A stretch of DNA of 64,000 nucleotides from Mytilus edulis (lineage: Eukaryota; Mollusca; Bivalvia; Mytilida; Mytilidae): positions 38,468,873-38,532,872 of the forward strand of contig NC_092350.1 in assembly GCF_963676685.1 (NCBI RefSeq). Direction: 5' to 3'. Shown in pieces: positions 43,031 to 56,100 of the stretch (its first letter is position 1; every line of letters begins with the position of its first letter). The notes beneath the pieces were generated by a model. It did not search any database, had not been told where the DNA came from, and saw only the letters and a list, made by a program, of their open reading frames with translations. Position numbers and translations under genes: made by a program.

Positions 43031-44384
43031 ACATTAGTTCAATATCCATCTGTTCTTAAATATTGATCATTTTTCAGAACTTTATAAGATTATCTATAGA
43101 TACTAATGGAACATTCAAACACGTTTAATGAACGCACACTGACAAAGCCATGCAAAACACTAATTCTGAAAACCATCAAAAGACAGACAACAGTAAACAC
43201 AATACAACATAAAACACCAAAAACTGAGCAACTCTTGATCCAAACACGTGCTCGATAACATACTGCATGTACAATGTTTCGAGTTCGTTTGGCTAAGTTT
43301 TAAAGACACCTTTTTCAGATGTTGTACATTTTACCCTTACACAAATACATGTACAAGATAAAAGGAATTTCTAGATGCTATAGCAATGATTCATAAAATA
43401 TGAAAAATTTACAACATGATAGAATAAAAGATGCTTTCAACTATTTACTACAAATAACAGACGTTTTCAACCTTACTTATTATTTTCCCTTTAAGAACGA
43501 ACGTTTCCGGCAGATTATTGGAGATAGCCAAGTACATATGGTGAGTCCTCAAACCTATCACATTACTTTTTATCAACATAAATTCAAAATGTATGTATTT
43601 ATAGAACTAAATTGTTTTTCAAAGGCTTATGAAAGGTGACGGATATATCTTATTTTAATGCAGTAGAATAAATCATTAAAATAATAAGTTATTTTAGCAA
43701 ATAAAGTCCATGACCTTCTGCAATGTACTTAAAAAAATAAAAATAAAAACATAGGGCTCCTTGCTCATAGATTGTTCTCACTTTGAACCTAGTCACGTAT
43801 CTGTCAATGTTTTTTTTAATACAAATGAATTATAAGGTATGTGTTCGTCCCCTTTGTATAGCACGGATATATCAACTATCACGGAAAGCAAGAAAGAAAA
43901 CGGAACAGGAAGTTGTTCTTCTTACAAATCGATTATCTAGTAATGTTAGCACAGTGCCAAATTATAAATCGAAATATAGTTCGTGATAATTATATCACAT
44001 ACTGACTGTTTTGTTGACAAAATGGTTGCTTATATTTTACTAAAATTCTGAAAAAGTGTTCTCTCAGACGAACACTATCCTCAAAGGAAATCAAAACTAA
44101 TTAAGTCGATTCAGCTGTTCCTTCTCATAACTCGGTTTAGCAGACAGCCCTACTTAGCAAGTCTGAAGTGTGAACACGCAACAGAATAAAATAAAACGTA
44201 TCTATTGAGTTATATTTAAACGTAATACGATGTGACAGAGGGTAAGTTACTGCTGAGAAACTAGTAGTATACAATAGGAAAGTGAAAGCATCACGTTTGT
44301 ATTAGATCCCAACTAGAAATCGTCCTTTTAAGTCAAAACGAGGAAAATATTAAGGCATGAAGCCGACATTATACGTCCATTATC
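43031..44384. other. No recognisable gene
   Basis: ORFs at 43,400-43,639 and 43,783-43,986 have no recognisable domain. Parts near 43,140-43,250 look repeat-like (ccatcaaaagacagacaaca). Confidence 0.4.
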
Positions 44385-44530
44385 ACTGAACTAGTATACT
44401 TTTTTGTATAGGGGCTAACTGAAGCACGCCTCCGGGTGCGGGAGTTTCTCGCTGCATTGAAGACCAACGGGTGGCCTTCGGCTGTTGTCTGCTCTTGACA
44501 CATTTCCAATTTCCATTCTCAATTTTATTA
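44385..44530 (+). repeat. R-C fragment, reverse orientation
   Basis: cactgaactagtatac, gcctccgggtgcgggagttt, cgctgcattgaagacc and tccaatttccattctcaatt are the reverse complement of R-C. Confidence 0.7.
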
Positions 44531-44814
44531 CTAGTATAGTTTTGTTAGTGTCCGTAATCAAACGCTAACTGAAAAACATTAAATGTAGGCACTCACTGAC
44601 ATCACCTCAAAGTACAACGATAAAAATCTTAACATGGTGGAAAGTAAATGGAAGGATGAACAAACAATCCGTTTTCAGGTGGTCGTTACTCATTCCTGTC
44701 TTTGTCAGGTATTGTCAATAGGTAAAAAAAAGATAAGTAATATTAAAAAAAGACCAATACTTCCGATCCTCAGTTGAAGAATTTTTTGATTGAGTTAAGC
44801 CTTCCAATTGATAT

Positions 44815-45185
44815 TTTACAGTGTGTTTTTCTATGTTGTGATGTTATACTATTGTTTCAGAAAGGGGAGAAGGTTTGGTACAAATAAAACGTTTAATCCC
44901 GCTGCAAATGTGTTCCTAAGTCAGGAATCTGATGTACATTAGTTTGATTATGTAGATCATACGTGTTTCTCGTTTCTATATAGATTTAACCGTTGGTTTT
45001 CCCGTTTGAATGGTTTTACACTGGTAATTCTAGTGCCCTTTATAGCTTGCTGTTCGATGTTATCCAAGGTTCCTCGTTGAAGGCCGTACCTAGACCTATA
45101 ATGGTTTACTTTTATGAATTGTTACTTGGATGGAGAGTTGTCTCATTGGCAATCATACCACATTTTCCTATATCTAAGCCTTATA
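44815..45185 (+). repeat. R-D dispersed repeat, diverged copy
   Basis: gttatactattgtttcag, gtttaatcccgctgcaaatg, gccctttatagcttgctgtt, ttgaaggccgta and gagagttgtctcattggcaa in family order. Its ccctttatagctt stretch is the uninterrupted version of the site holding a MITE at 62,820. Confidence 0.75.
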
Positions 45186-45565
45186 AACCATATTCATAAC
45201 TATTGAATATTTTTGTTGCAGTAACTGGTTAAAATCAAATACCCAATTTCATTCATTTTTTAACATTTGAAATTAAGTAATTCACACTAGATGTTTTTTT
45301 TTCTCGGAATACAAGGCACATATATAAATATTATGTGACCGAAATGGTCAGTGAGTATGTTTTGAAGTTGTGCTGATATTACATTTTAAGGTGCTACCAT
45401 CGGATATAAAGGTTAGGGTAAAAATTGAAATGCAGTAGGACGTAGAATCATCCTAGTACACACTGGAGTTCCAATATTTTTTAGTAGATTTTGGAATTAA
45501 GATTTCTTGTATTCAAAATACAGAAACAAATCAAATTCAAATACTAGTACCCACCAATAGAAAGT

Positions 45566-45772
45566 ATGATACTGCGGATTTTATTTATTTTCGTGGTTTC
45601 CATTTTCCTGGATCGAGAAAAACTCGTTTGCATTCAAATCCGTGGTTTTGGCAAAGTTTGCATTCATTTCTCAAGAAAATTTGTAATTCGTTGAACATTT
45701 AAGTTCGTGGTTTCCCGGTACTCATGAAATTCACGAAAATTAATATCCAACGAGTATAATTGAATCACAGTA
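45566..45772. mobile_element. Probable MITE, tactg...cagta termini
   Basis: Left end atactgcggattttatttat and right end ttgaatcacagtat are imperfect inverted termini. The interior contains ttttcgtggtttcc and mirrored ggtttcccggtactcatg with repeated 'cgtgg' blocks, typical of a MITE type widespread in invertebrates. No autonomous coding capacity. Confidence 0.55.
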
Positions 45773-45899
45773 TCCAGATTTCAACCAACCTCATTCTGCA
45801 TTGTACTTAACAACAACTTAATATGATTCTGTATGTGCCTATAGTTGTAGTCCTTGTGACGTGTCTGTTATATTTTATTTTCGTAAATTGTTTTTAGGC

Positions 45900-46390
45900 C
45901 ATTTGTTTAACATTTTTCACACCTGGCCGATTAATAGCCGACTATACGGTATGGGTTTTCTAATTGTTGTTATCTACAGCCTTATATATCAAATTATACG
46001 CCTGGAACCTTTGATACCTAATTATATCCAGTTTCATTACAGGAGGTGAAAATGGTAAAGTTTGTATATTTGAACTGCCTACATCGGTTGCTATTGGCTT
46101 TTAACGTTTAATGTAGGTGTATTCTTTAGGATTTATGCATCGTACGTTGGTATACTAAAATGATAGCATTGAGCTTCGAGATGTTTCTAAACGTAAATTA
46201 AAGACATTTTTTTTCACAAAACAGTCGATTATTGTAGGTACAAATATGTAAATATTTAACTTCCATTATGTGGTTCATAATTGTTTCTCGTTTCTCCTTT
46301 TTTATATGGATTAGACCGTTGGTTTTCCCGTTTGAATGTTTTAACACTGGTAATTTTTGGGGGCATACAGCTCTTCAACTCTATCGGTTC
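45900..46390 (+). repeat. R-D fragments
   Basis: agccgactatacggtatggg (45,935) and ttatatggattagaccgttg with ggttttcccgtttgaatg (46,302) are short pieces of R-D. Small ORFs here are repeat-derived. Confidence 0.55.
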
Positions 46391-46730
46391 CTTCACATCA
46401 GTGACTTTCAAATATTCAACTCCTGTTGAAAGTAAGTTCCAGAATATTTATATATTTAGAATTTGAATTTTCCATTATGGAAGACATGCATATAACGAAT
46501 AAATTCAGAAGGCCGACTATTTAGTCATGTGTTTTTATTACTAAGAATTGACGTTATTTCAGGGGATGACTCTATATCATCTGTATAGGAAGGAAAAACG
46601 AAAAATGGGATATAACTCGCTTCCTCGATTCATGCATAATGTGCTTCGGTCAAAGCAATGTAGGGTAAATCAAATGTTATTAACATATTCCATCATATTT
46701 TCCTATGAAGCCATTCATGTTGTTTTCTTA

Positions 46731-49304
46731 ATCCATATATCTAATTAAAAAAAGCAACGTCTTTAGTTTGAACCACCTAGTCTGATTTTCAGAAACTTCA
46801 AATTCATGTTCATGCCAATTGATGAAGATAATTTGATGTTTCCACGAGTTGTTCCGGAATGTCATTGACGGGCACATTTTGTAAAATAACTATAATTGTG
46901 ATAAGATTTTGTGTGTATTTCTCATATTTGGCTCTTTCGATTTCAAAATTCCCCCATTCGTATTCACCAAAACGTTCCGTTATAATGAAAATTACATGTC
47001 TACTTTGATGCATTGAAAGTGCCTTTGAATCTGACGTGAATTCTCCAGGAATAAGGTCACGGTCATGTACGAATGTTTTAGTCCCCATTCATGTTCAACT
47101 TTTTTAAGGAGTTGATTTTTTATCCATGATATGCTTCTTTCTTCGTACAAAATATATACGTCATATTCATTATTCACATGTAACCCTTTCTCGACGGCTC
47201 GTCTAAATTTTCTAAACAAAAACAGAATAAGTTTCCATCTGTAATAATATAGAATTGAAAGTGGTATCGAAACACCAAAAGTACATGATTCTTATACTAT
47301 ACCAATCCTAAGCCATAAAGTAGCTTGGCAGTCAGCAAAATACTTATTAATATCTTTGGTGACTTCAATTAGGTTAACTTGCATGCGAATTGTTTGAAAT
47401 AGTACAAGTGTAATTGTTTCCGATTACAAAAGATACTTTTTTTGTAAGCCATAACAGAAACTCAACAGTGTCGCATGAACAAACTAAAGCATTGTTATTC
47501 AAATTCAAACTCAAATTCTGATTTGGAACGATAATCTCATCGAACCATTTGTGTATAGTATCATCAATAGATGTTATCAAATTGTTTGACAGATCTAACG
47601 ATTCTAGGTTATGGAGTTAATATACACCTCTTGGAAATTTCCTGAAAAGGTTATTGGATAAATTAAAGTGCGTAATATTCTTATCGTTGAAAAATTCCAT
47701 ATCTAAAGTCCGTAGGTTATTGAAAGACAGATCTATTATTTGAAGCTTTGGTGCGACCATCCATTTTTCCCTTCAAAGATACTTCTGTCAATGCTTTCAT
47801 GGGGCATTTTTAAAGTAGTGAGTTTCGGTAGGGAAACTGACTGGAACAGCATATTTGAAGATAAACCAGAAACATCTAAATATGTAATTTTTTTTCCACA
47901 TTCATTTGACACATTTGGATACTGTTTAAAAACACTATATGAAACATCAAAATATTTAAGCGATGCAATTTTGCATGAGAAGGATACAGTTGCAGACACT
48001 GTCGTTATATGAGTTAGGCGGACAAATTCCAGTGATGGCGGTAAGTTGACGTTTATATGAAAAGACTCCTGTAAATTATGTTGTTTTTCCTGACTTTCAA
48101 TGAATTTTTCGGGATGATATACATCAAGATATAACGGTTAAAGAAGTTGTCTAGGACTGCAAGACATATCATATATTTTAATATGCTTAGCTTTTGAGAA
48201 GAAAACAACTGTTTGCATAAAGTGATCGACAGTTGTAGCCGGTATTCTGTTTGCAGATTTGATAAATGTTTTGAAGCACACAGGGTACTGGAATGAAAAC
48301 AATGAATAAAACTCGTCATCTACGATCCCTGTCGCTGACAAATATAAAGCCTCTATGCAGATAGAGCTCATATATCTCATTAGTTCTTTTGTAATTATTA
48401 CAGAATACGGAAATTTGTCGTTATTGATACTTTTGTCGCTTATATGATGAAAGTTAATAGCCGACATCTTTTTGTTTTGATAAGGATAAAGTATATTCAG
48501 TGCCTGGTACAAATGAATATATGAATGAGACAGGTCCAAAATGTTCAATTCCGGAAAATACCGAAGAATTCCTTTGTCTATGTGAAGAAAATGATGGCAA
48601 CGAGTAATATATAACTCTCTTAGTTTCGGAGAAAAGTTTCTGAAACTTTCATTTGATAATTTGCCGAATCTCAAATAACACCTCCTAAATTTTAATATGG
48701 CTAGATTTTGGAGTGACCTAAAAACATCACCAAACTCAGGTCTATCAAACAAGTCCATCGATAAATTTTGTAAACTTTTCAAGTTAGAGAACACATTGTC
48801 AGGATAAACAAACGATTTATTTTCAGTCGATTGCTGTTCGTTTCGTGCCTATTTCAAGAACCATCAACTTGTCAAGAGGACGAAACACTCTTAAAGGAAG
48901 CTTAGAAAAATTTAATATCATGTGTTTCCATCCGCAGAATTTTTGAAGAAAGTAAGCCTTCAAACCCATATTCATGGACTTGAGATATATTGTTACTGTT
49001 TAAAATCAAAATGTCTATTTTCGTGTAGCTTATTAATGTGTTTTGTTTTTGATGACAGTGAACAAATTATTTGAGAGATCCAACAATTGTATACTTCTGT
49101 TCAGATTCCTAGTTACAGATAAAAAAAACCTCTGTTATCACAATTTGCAACAATTTGGTTCTGTAAGTTGGGCCTGTAAATGCACGATGAAGTTGTAGCA
49201 TCGTATATAAACAAAGAACACACCATAAGCAGAAACAAAACAATACTTTCACATTTGTTCAAGTTGACTACTTGATCGAATAAAAATATATATAACAGTT
49301 TCAA
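46731..49304 (-). pseudogene. Toll-like receptor 3, decayed paralogue
   Basis: Collinear with TLR 1/2 over the whole coding length, but broken into at least five frame fragments (about 46,810-47,219, 47,374-47,580, 47,736-47,999, 48,138-48,794 and 49,113-49,304) by frameshifts and stops. TIR parts remain (YDVYILYEERSISW, TFVHDRDLIPGEFTSD), as do the LRR cap (NNALVCSCDTVEFLLW) and LRR text nearly identical to TLR 1. The start ATG is TTG (49,260-49,262). Homology also continues on both flanks, so it came from an older duplication of the same unit. Residue patterns alternate between TLR 1-like and TLR 2-like. Confidence 0.9.
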
Positions 49305-50033
49305 ATAACATCATCAGAACACGAGACACGAAATCAAAATAACTTTATGTGTCAAGAACAATTAAATCTTAAGGGTTGATAATCGTTAATTTCCAAAGAA
49401 ACCGGATATTTTAATACATTTTGTTGAAGAGTATACATTTTTAATTTAGATAGGAAATAATAAATTAATGCCATATGAGGAAAGATCCGGAGGCGTTGTC
49501 CATTATCTGAATTATGTCATTTTCTGTTAAACCCTCCCTTTTTTTTAAAGTTTTAAAAAAAAAAAAGCGCTTGGCTGAAGTTTCATCGTAAATTTGCATT
49601 TTCACGAGGTAACACAACTATTCGTTTGATATTATTTTGTTGATAAGCATTTGTCTTTATGTTATGGACTTAATGGTCAAGTTGTAGGAAATTAATAAAC
49701 GATCACATGTTTCCATATACACAGTGTTTTTCGTCAATATTATAAGAGACATCTGGGACTCAAATGATTGAACTGTTTAGTTGAAAAATTTATACAGCAA
49801 AAATGTTTATAAATTTTCAAATGTTTTAACTGTAAGATTTATTGCAGTCAAACCTTTTACTAGTTTTATTTAATTTATATGTTGCTCGTCCATCCGTTCT
49901 TAGTATGGATCACATTTCGGACATAACACAGAGAAGCCAATAAAGGGAACTAAAGACTGTGCAACACTTGCATCTTAAACTTTCTAGATAACGTGCTACA
50001 TGTTCAATATTTCGAGGTCTTTTTTCCCGATGG
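49305..50033. other. Old TLR flank and RDH 3' region
   Basis: 49,330-49,440 and 49,610-49,860 show faint similarity to the flanks of TLR 1/2. A minus-strand AATAAA at 49,870-49,865 could serve the RDH-like gene, about 165 bp past its stop. Confidence 0.4.
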
Positions 50034-50127
50034 TTAAAGTTCGACCAGTTTTTCAGACAGTTCCCATAATTTCTTAGCAGCGCCGTCGTCTAAAGCAGTT
50101 TTTGTAGGTGTGGTTTCAGCACAATCA
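50034..50127 (-). CDS. RDH-like gene, exon 7 (C-terminus and stop)
   Basis: Acceptor ttgttttag at 50,128-50,136. Ends [12 protein letters not shown] and TAA at 50,036-50,034. Confidence 0.88.
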
Positions 50128-53100
50128 CTAAAACAATAAACAAAATGTTATGTAAATATCGCTTGCTTAGCAATAAATTATTGGCTATTAAAAATATTAT
50201 AACATTATTTTTCCAGATTGAATTATATTTGAATATGTTTTTGGATGATATAGTCTGTTTTATTTCAGCCCATTGATAATTCTATTATTATTGCGAGTGA
50301 AAAGAAACTTTTTCCAATAATAAGTATATCTTTGCCACTTGTATATCTCAAGTAGTGAGAACACCCATGAGAATCAAAATGGGTGGGTTTTTGTTTAATT
50401 TAATTTTTAGCTGATTATAACTGCTTCATAAGTGTAGAGATTATATAAAAGGAGATCGAAAAATGTAAACAGGAAAAGAAATTGTATACAAAGTCATGCA
50501 TTTAGTTATATATTCATTTTAAAAGCCGAATGTTTTACCTGTAATATTTTCCTGTTTCGTTATCCAAAGACTCTTCAACAGCACAATAAATGTTAGTTTG
50601 TGCTCCCTCATACGGAGTTTTGATGAAGAAAGTGATCATAAAATACAAGGCCTCCATAATAAATTTGACCTTGACTCTCATATGTCTGGCAAGCTCTGTG
50701 TTGATTGAACCAGGATGTAAGGAGTAAGTTGTAACACCAGTTCCTACAAGAAATGAACTTAACTTAAACCCTACACTTGCCTATGGAGGTAAGTGTCTGA
50801 CATATGCACTTATCTTAAACACTACACTGACATATGGGGTTTCTGTTTGTTATATGGGCTAAACATAAGCACAAGAATTGCCATGGTAAATTATATCTAA
50901 GGTATAGTTATCAACTCTACTAAATGTGCAGATTTGTGTCAGATACAATGCATATGGACTGAACTTAGTACGGTGACCTATAGTTTTTAATTTCTGTGTC
51001 ATTAATGATTTTGGTCTCTTGTGGAGGGTTGTCTCATAGGCACTCATACTTCATCTTCTTCATGTTCTTATTTCTATTGGTAGGCTGGAAGACGTGAGTG
51101 CAATATTATACAATTCATCTTCTCGTGAAAATATACTGCATTAGCATAGCTTTAAACACATAAAAAAAAATACAATGTACTTCAAAAGAAGTTTGACAGT
51201 AAGCTTAATTACAATGATGATGATGGTTTGATAACCCAATGCTGACGGCTGCACCCTATTTTAAACATTTTACCTAGTATGTCTGCTTCTTTTGTTCACA
51301 CAATGGTGTCAATTTTAAAGTGAGAGGTTTAGCTAGCTATAAAACCAGGTTCAATTCACTATTTTCTTTATAAGAAAATGCCTGTACCAAGTCAGGAATG
51401 TGGCAGTCGTTGTCCATCCGTTTTAGGTTTTAATTTTGCCATTTGAATATGGTCTTTCCGTTTTGAAATTTTCCTCGATGTTTTTGTTATTTTCCTTTTT
51501 TTTTATATACTGTTGTTTTTAAAATAGGTTAAAGTATTCAATTTGACGAGAAAGAAAGATCTTCTTTATCTTACCAGTTAATCGAGATGCCAATTGTTTT
51601 GTAAATAATATATTACAAAGTTTGCTCTGTGAATAAGCTCTGCTTTCACTGTAGCTTTTCTCCCTTTTTGCAATGTCATCAAAATCAAGTGGACCAGCTG
51701 TAAATATAATTTTCATGAAAATAATATGCTGTAGACATGTTGTGTGATAAGATGGTTCCATGTTTCAATGGGGTCTGGGGTTTACAGAATATGGAATAAT
51801 GGGATAAAATACAGAATAAAGTGGCAAAAAGAGGGTAGTGGGATAATAAAATTAGATACTAAAACTTTAAGAATACACAAGTGAAGGACCACCAATCAAT
51901 GCAGACTCTATTTCAATTCGTGAATTACAAGACAGTTTCTGAATTACGACGGACAGTTAACAAACCAATTCATTTTATATCCAGTACATTACGGGAAATG
52001 GAAAACCTCTTAAAATAATAAATGATTAAACGATAGGAATAAAAATCCTTTAAGTTATACAATAGAAAAGGTGTAGATTTTGACAAAAAATGAATAACAG
52101 AAAACATTAGGAAATCTTCATTAAAACTTCAACTCAGTTACACAACACTACAATTCCCAATTACCATTCTCAATTTTAATGTCTGAAAAATGAATTTCAA
52201 ATCATTACTTTTCTTGTGTTATATTTAATATTTTTATTTATTAAAAAAAACACCAAGAGACTGATTTGTTAAATGACTAATCTCATATTTGTATGTATAA
52301 TACTTTAATACTCACTGAAGACATGGGCAAACGATGATACGTTAATGATTCGACTTGGAGCTGACTTCTTTATCAAATCAAGTAAAAGATTTGTAAGCAG
52401 AAAATGTCCTAGATGGTTTACGCCAAACTGCATCTCGAACCCATCCACTGTCTTCCCATATGGACACGCCATAACTCCTATTGATAATTAAAGTATTTTT
52501 ATTTTGACAGGAAAAAAGGTACTGGCTTCGTAAAATGAATTTTAATTATACCTTTTGGAGAAAGGGTTCTTATTTTTTTTAAGTTTTCCTTTCTGATTCT
52601 TGCATAAATAACTTTTTTGGAATTTGTAAATACCAGCTATGTAAAAATAAAAATTGCCTCCACAATGATGTTGTTTTCGTCTTGGTATAGATATGTAAAA
52701 GTATACATAATAATTGTCAATTCAAAATAAAAGTATCTAAAAAAATTTAAATTTAACTAACTTCACGTATAACAGACATGCTTAAACATATTTGTTTCAT
52801 ATATTTTCGTATTTTTCTTGTAAAAAACAATTCGACTTACCAGCATTATTTAATAGGATGTCTATTCTTTTCTCCGTTCTTTTAATATTCTCAGCAAAAG
52901 TTCTGACAGATTTCAAGGAAGCCAGATCTAGATGTCTTACATATATTTCTTTACTTCCGCTTATACGCTTTATATCGTCTGCTGCAGCGTTTGCTCTGGT
53001 CATGTCACGACAAGCAATAATGACTTTTGCACCTGTAATGTAAATTATATAATATATAGAACACTTATTTTCGTGAGGTTGGTTGTGTGTAGATTTACAC

Positions 53101-56100
53101 GAAATAAAAACACTAGGTATGATGACAGAATTTGGAAATGGCACAGTAGTCTTGAAGATTATTCTTGAGTTAATTTACTTCCTTCTTTGAATGTTTTAAC
53201 AACTGTTACAAACAAACAAAGAAATAAGATTGTATTGATGTAGAACAAGAACATATTTTATTACTAATTAAAGGTCCGTAAGAGTCATAAAAGTGAATAC
53301 ACGTATAAGGAAAAAGAACATTGATTAGCATAGGTACATACAATTTAAATACTAGTATACAATTACAATGCAATCAGACTGGTTTATAGTATATTATACA
53401 TTTATATAAAAAATAAATACATCCAACTCATATTCACTTGAAAAAAAAATCCAACCGTATATAAGACATGATTTATGGTATGTTCTCTGTTTCATTCTTA
53501 TGAAGCGGCGTCTTCTAAAGAGCTTAAGGTTAATTTCAAAATATGTTGGTGTGATTAACTAAGAACTTTGTTTTCGCCGTTACATGTATTTAATAGTAGT
53601 TTTCTTTTTTTTAGTGTTCCACGTGTTCGTACCGGGTTCAAATCAATTCTGTATGTTTTAGAAATCATCAAAACAGGTGATGTGCATGGAAACAAGAAAT
53701 ACGAACTTCCCTAAAGCACCTTCTACCATTACTGGTGTACAGAATATATGTAATAGTTCAAAATGGAAAACGAATCACCCACCCATGGCAAATATCATTG
53801 ATTTTAATTCTTTCTATGCCATGTTTTTACTACTGTTCATTTTACCTCGTTTTGCCAGATCTATTGCCGTTTCTTTACCAATGCCAGTATTGCCACCAGT
53901 GATTATTGCAGTTTTACCATCAATACGTCTTTTTCCATTATACATTGTTCCTTTTATATATTTCCTAATCCCCCATAAAGCTACGACTGTGAATTTAAAA
54001 AAAATTATAAAGGAAAAACGAAGAATAAAATTGGGAAATGAGGAATATGTCAAAGAGACACCAAACCGACCAAAGAGCAGACAACAGCCGAAAGCCACCA
54101 ATGGGTCTTTAATGCAGCGAGAAACTCCCGCACCCGGATGCGTGCTTCAGCTGGCCCCTAAACAAAATGTATGGTAGTTCAGTCATAATGGACGTCATAC
54201 TAAACTCCGAAATATACACAAGAAACTAAAATTAAAAATCATGCAAGACTAACAAAGGCCAGAGGCTCCTGGCTTGGGACAATTGCAAAAATGCGGCGGG
54301 GTTAAACATATTTTGTTAGATCTCAATCCTGCCCTATACCTCTAGCCAGTGAAGAAAAATCAAACACAACAATACGCACAGTAAAACAGTAAGATATAAT
54401 TTATATTTAGAACCTGCCCAGCAAAGTATCAATGTGTGTTTGCTTCTTGAACGAATATAAATATAGATGTCTTTTTTAATATGGGGTGAAATGTGAATAT
54501 ATATTAATTGTTCCCCATGCATTGTTGATCATGTTTAAAATGCAAGTTGTGTCAAAATGACCAGTTAATGGTTATCAGTCAAATATGGAACAATGAAAAT
54601 AATTATTTAAAAAATTCAGATAGATCTAGTATATTTTGATTATTAACAAGCTTCTGACCAAAATTCCTAAAATTCCATGACGGCTGGACAACAATATGAA
54701 TGTCCCTTCGAGTTTGACTTAATGACATGATTGAAAGAGTGAAAATCTCTGCAATCCCACGCTGTTGATCTTGGTATTTATTTGATTTCTTGTCTAATTT
54801 GATCTTCTAAATTGTTATTAAAAAGGCAATGCGATAAAAATGTGGTTCAAGCTGAGATTATAATCACTCAAATAATATAATGTCTCAAATTGTTCGTGAG
54901 ATCGTTCCAAAGAAATGCCGCTTCCCAATCATATTGATTTTTTTCTTCTAAATTCACCGTACGTCTTCGTCCGAACTTTTGAAAGTATTTGTCTTGAGTT
55001 TGAACAAATATATCGGTGTGGCACGTGTATGTTGACTAACTTCAGAATGTAAGTAAGGCCGATGTCACTAAAAGTACATGTAAAGTACACATAAATAAGT
55101 ATTTTGTATTGTGGTCAGTATTAGACAGAGAGCCAATGAGAATACAAATCGGCAAGTATCGACACAATAGGCTCTTTCCCTGTCTTGGTGATAAGACGAG
55201 ATGCTTTGTTATGCACTTTTTTGTAATCTGTTCATTTTAGGTTGATACCTTGATCAACCCAATTAGGCATAAACCATTTGATTAACGGGGGAAAGGGGGG
55301 GGGGGGGGGCTATGGATTTTTTTTCAAGTTTTTGGAGAAAAAAATAATTTGTTTTTGACCCTGAAAAAAAAATGTTTGTTTCACCCTCAGCTGCCACTAT
55401 ATGTAATGCTAAAATTGAAAGAAAAAAATTTCGACTTGTCGCTAAAAAAAACAAAGTTTGCATGGGAAAAAATCCAAAGCCTCCATCCCCCCAGAAAATC
55501 AAATGGTTGCTGCCTTTGCGTTCATCACAGCTCGATGTTTTACCTCTATATATGACCAGAGTTGAGTTCAATATCGTAGCGGCTACGTAGCTGCTATCAA
55601 TATCTATGTAGCAGCTAGTCTATAGCTACACGTTCATTAGTCAAACTCTACGTAGCACTACGTAGCAGCTTCGATATTGAACGCGGCCCAGGATGATAAT
55701 TAATGACCACCTAAAAAAAAAGAAGAAAATTAAAGGCAAAAAATGCATGTAAATTTGATGTATGTGAGGTTAGCAGTAGGTTCGTTATTCGATATTCGAT
55801 ATTCAATATCCAACCGGCTTCAAAATTTTGTTTAAAAATCATATAAAAAAGAAATACTTAAAGCATGATTTTCATACTCAAGAGGACTGACAAGATACGT
55901 AGGAAATCGTTTCTTCACCTCTTCTGACGTAAATTCTCGTTGTTCTCGAATATAAACCCTTTTCTAACTGGCATATTTGTCTTTATGTAACATAGATTTT
56001 TGTCAATAAAAGAACTTAAAAGATGTAGACTTTTATATGTGATATTTCTTCAAACAAAAAGTAAAACCGATCAAGCTTGAGAGATTTTGGAATATAAATA

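Noticed and set aside
55263-55590. ORFs of 68-102 codons around the poly-G run
   Set aside because: Low complexity, on both strands, inside an RDH intron; no domain.
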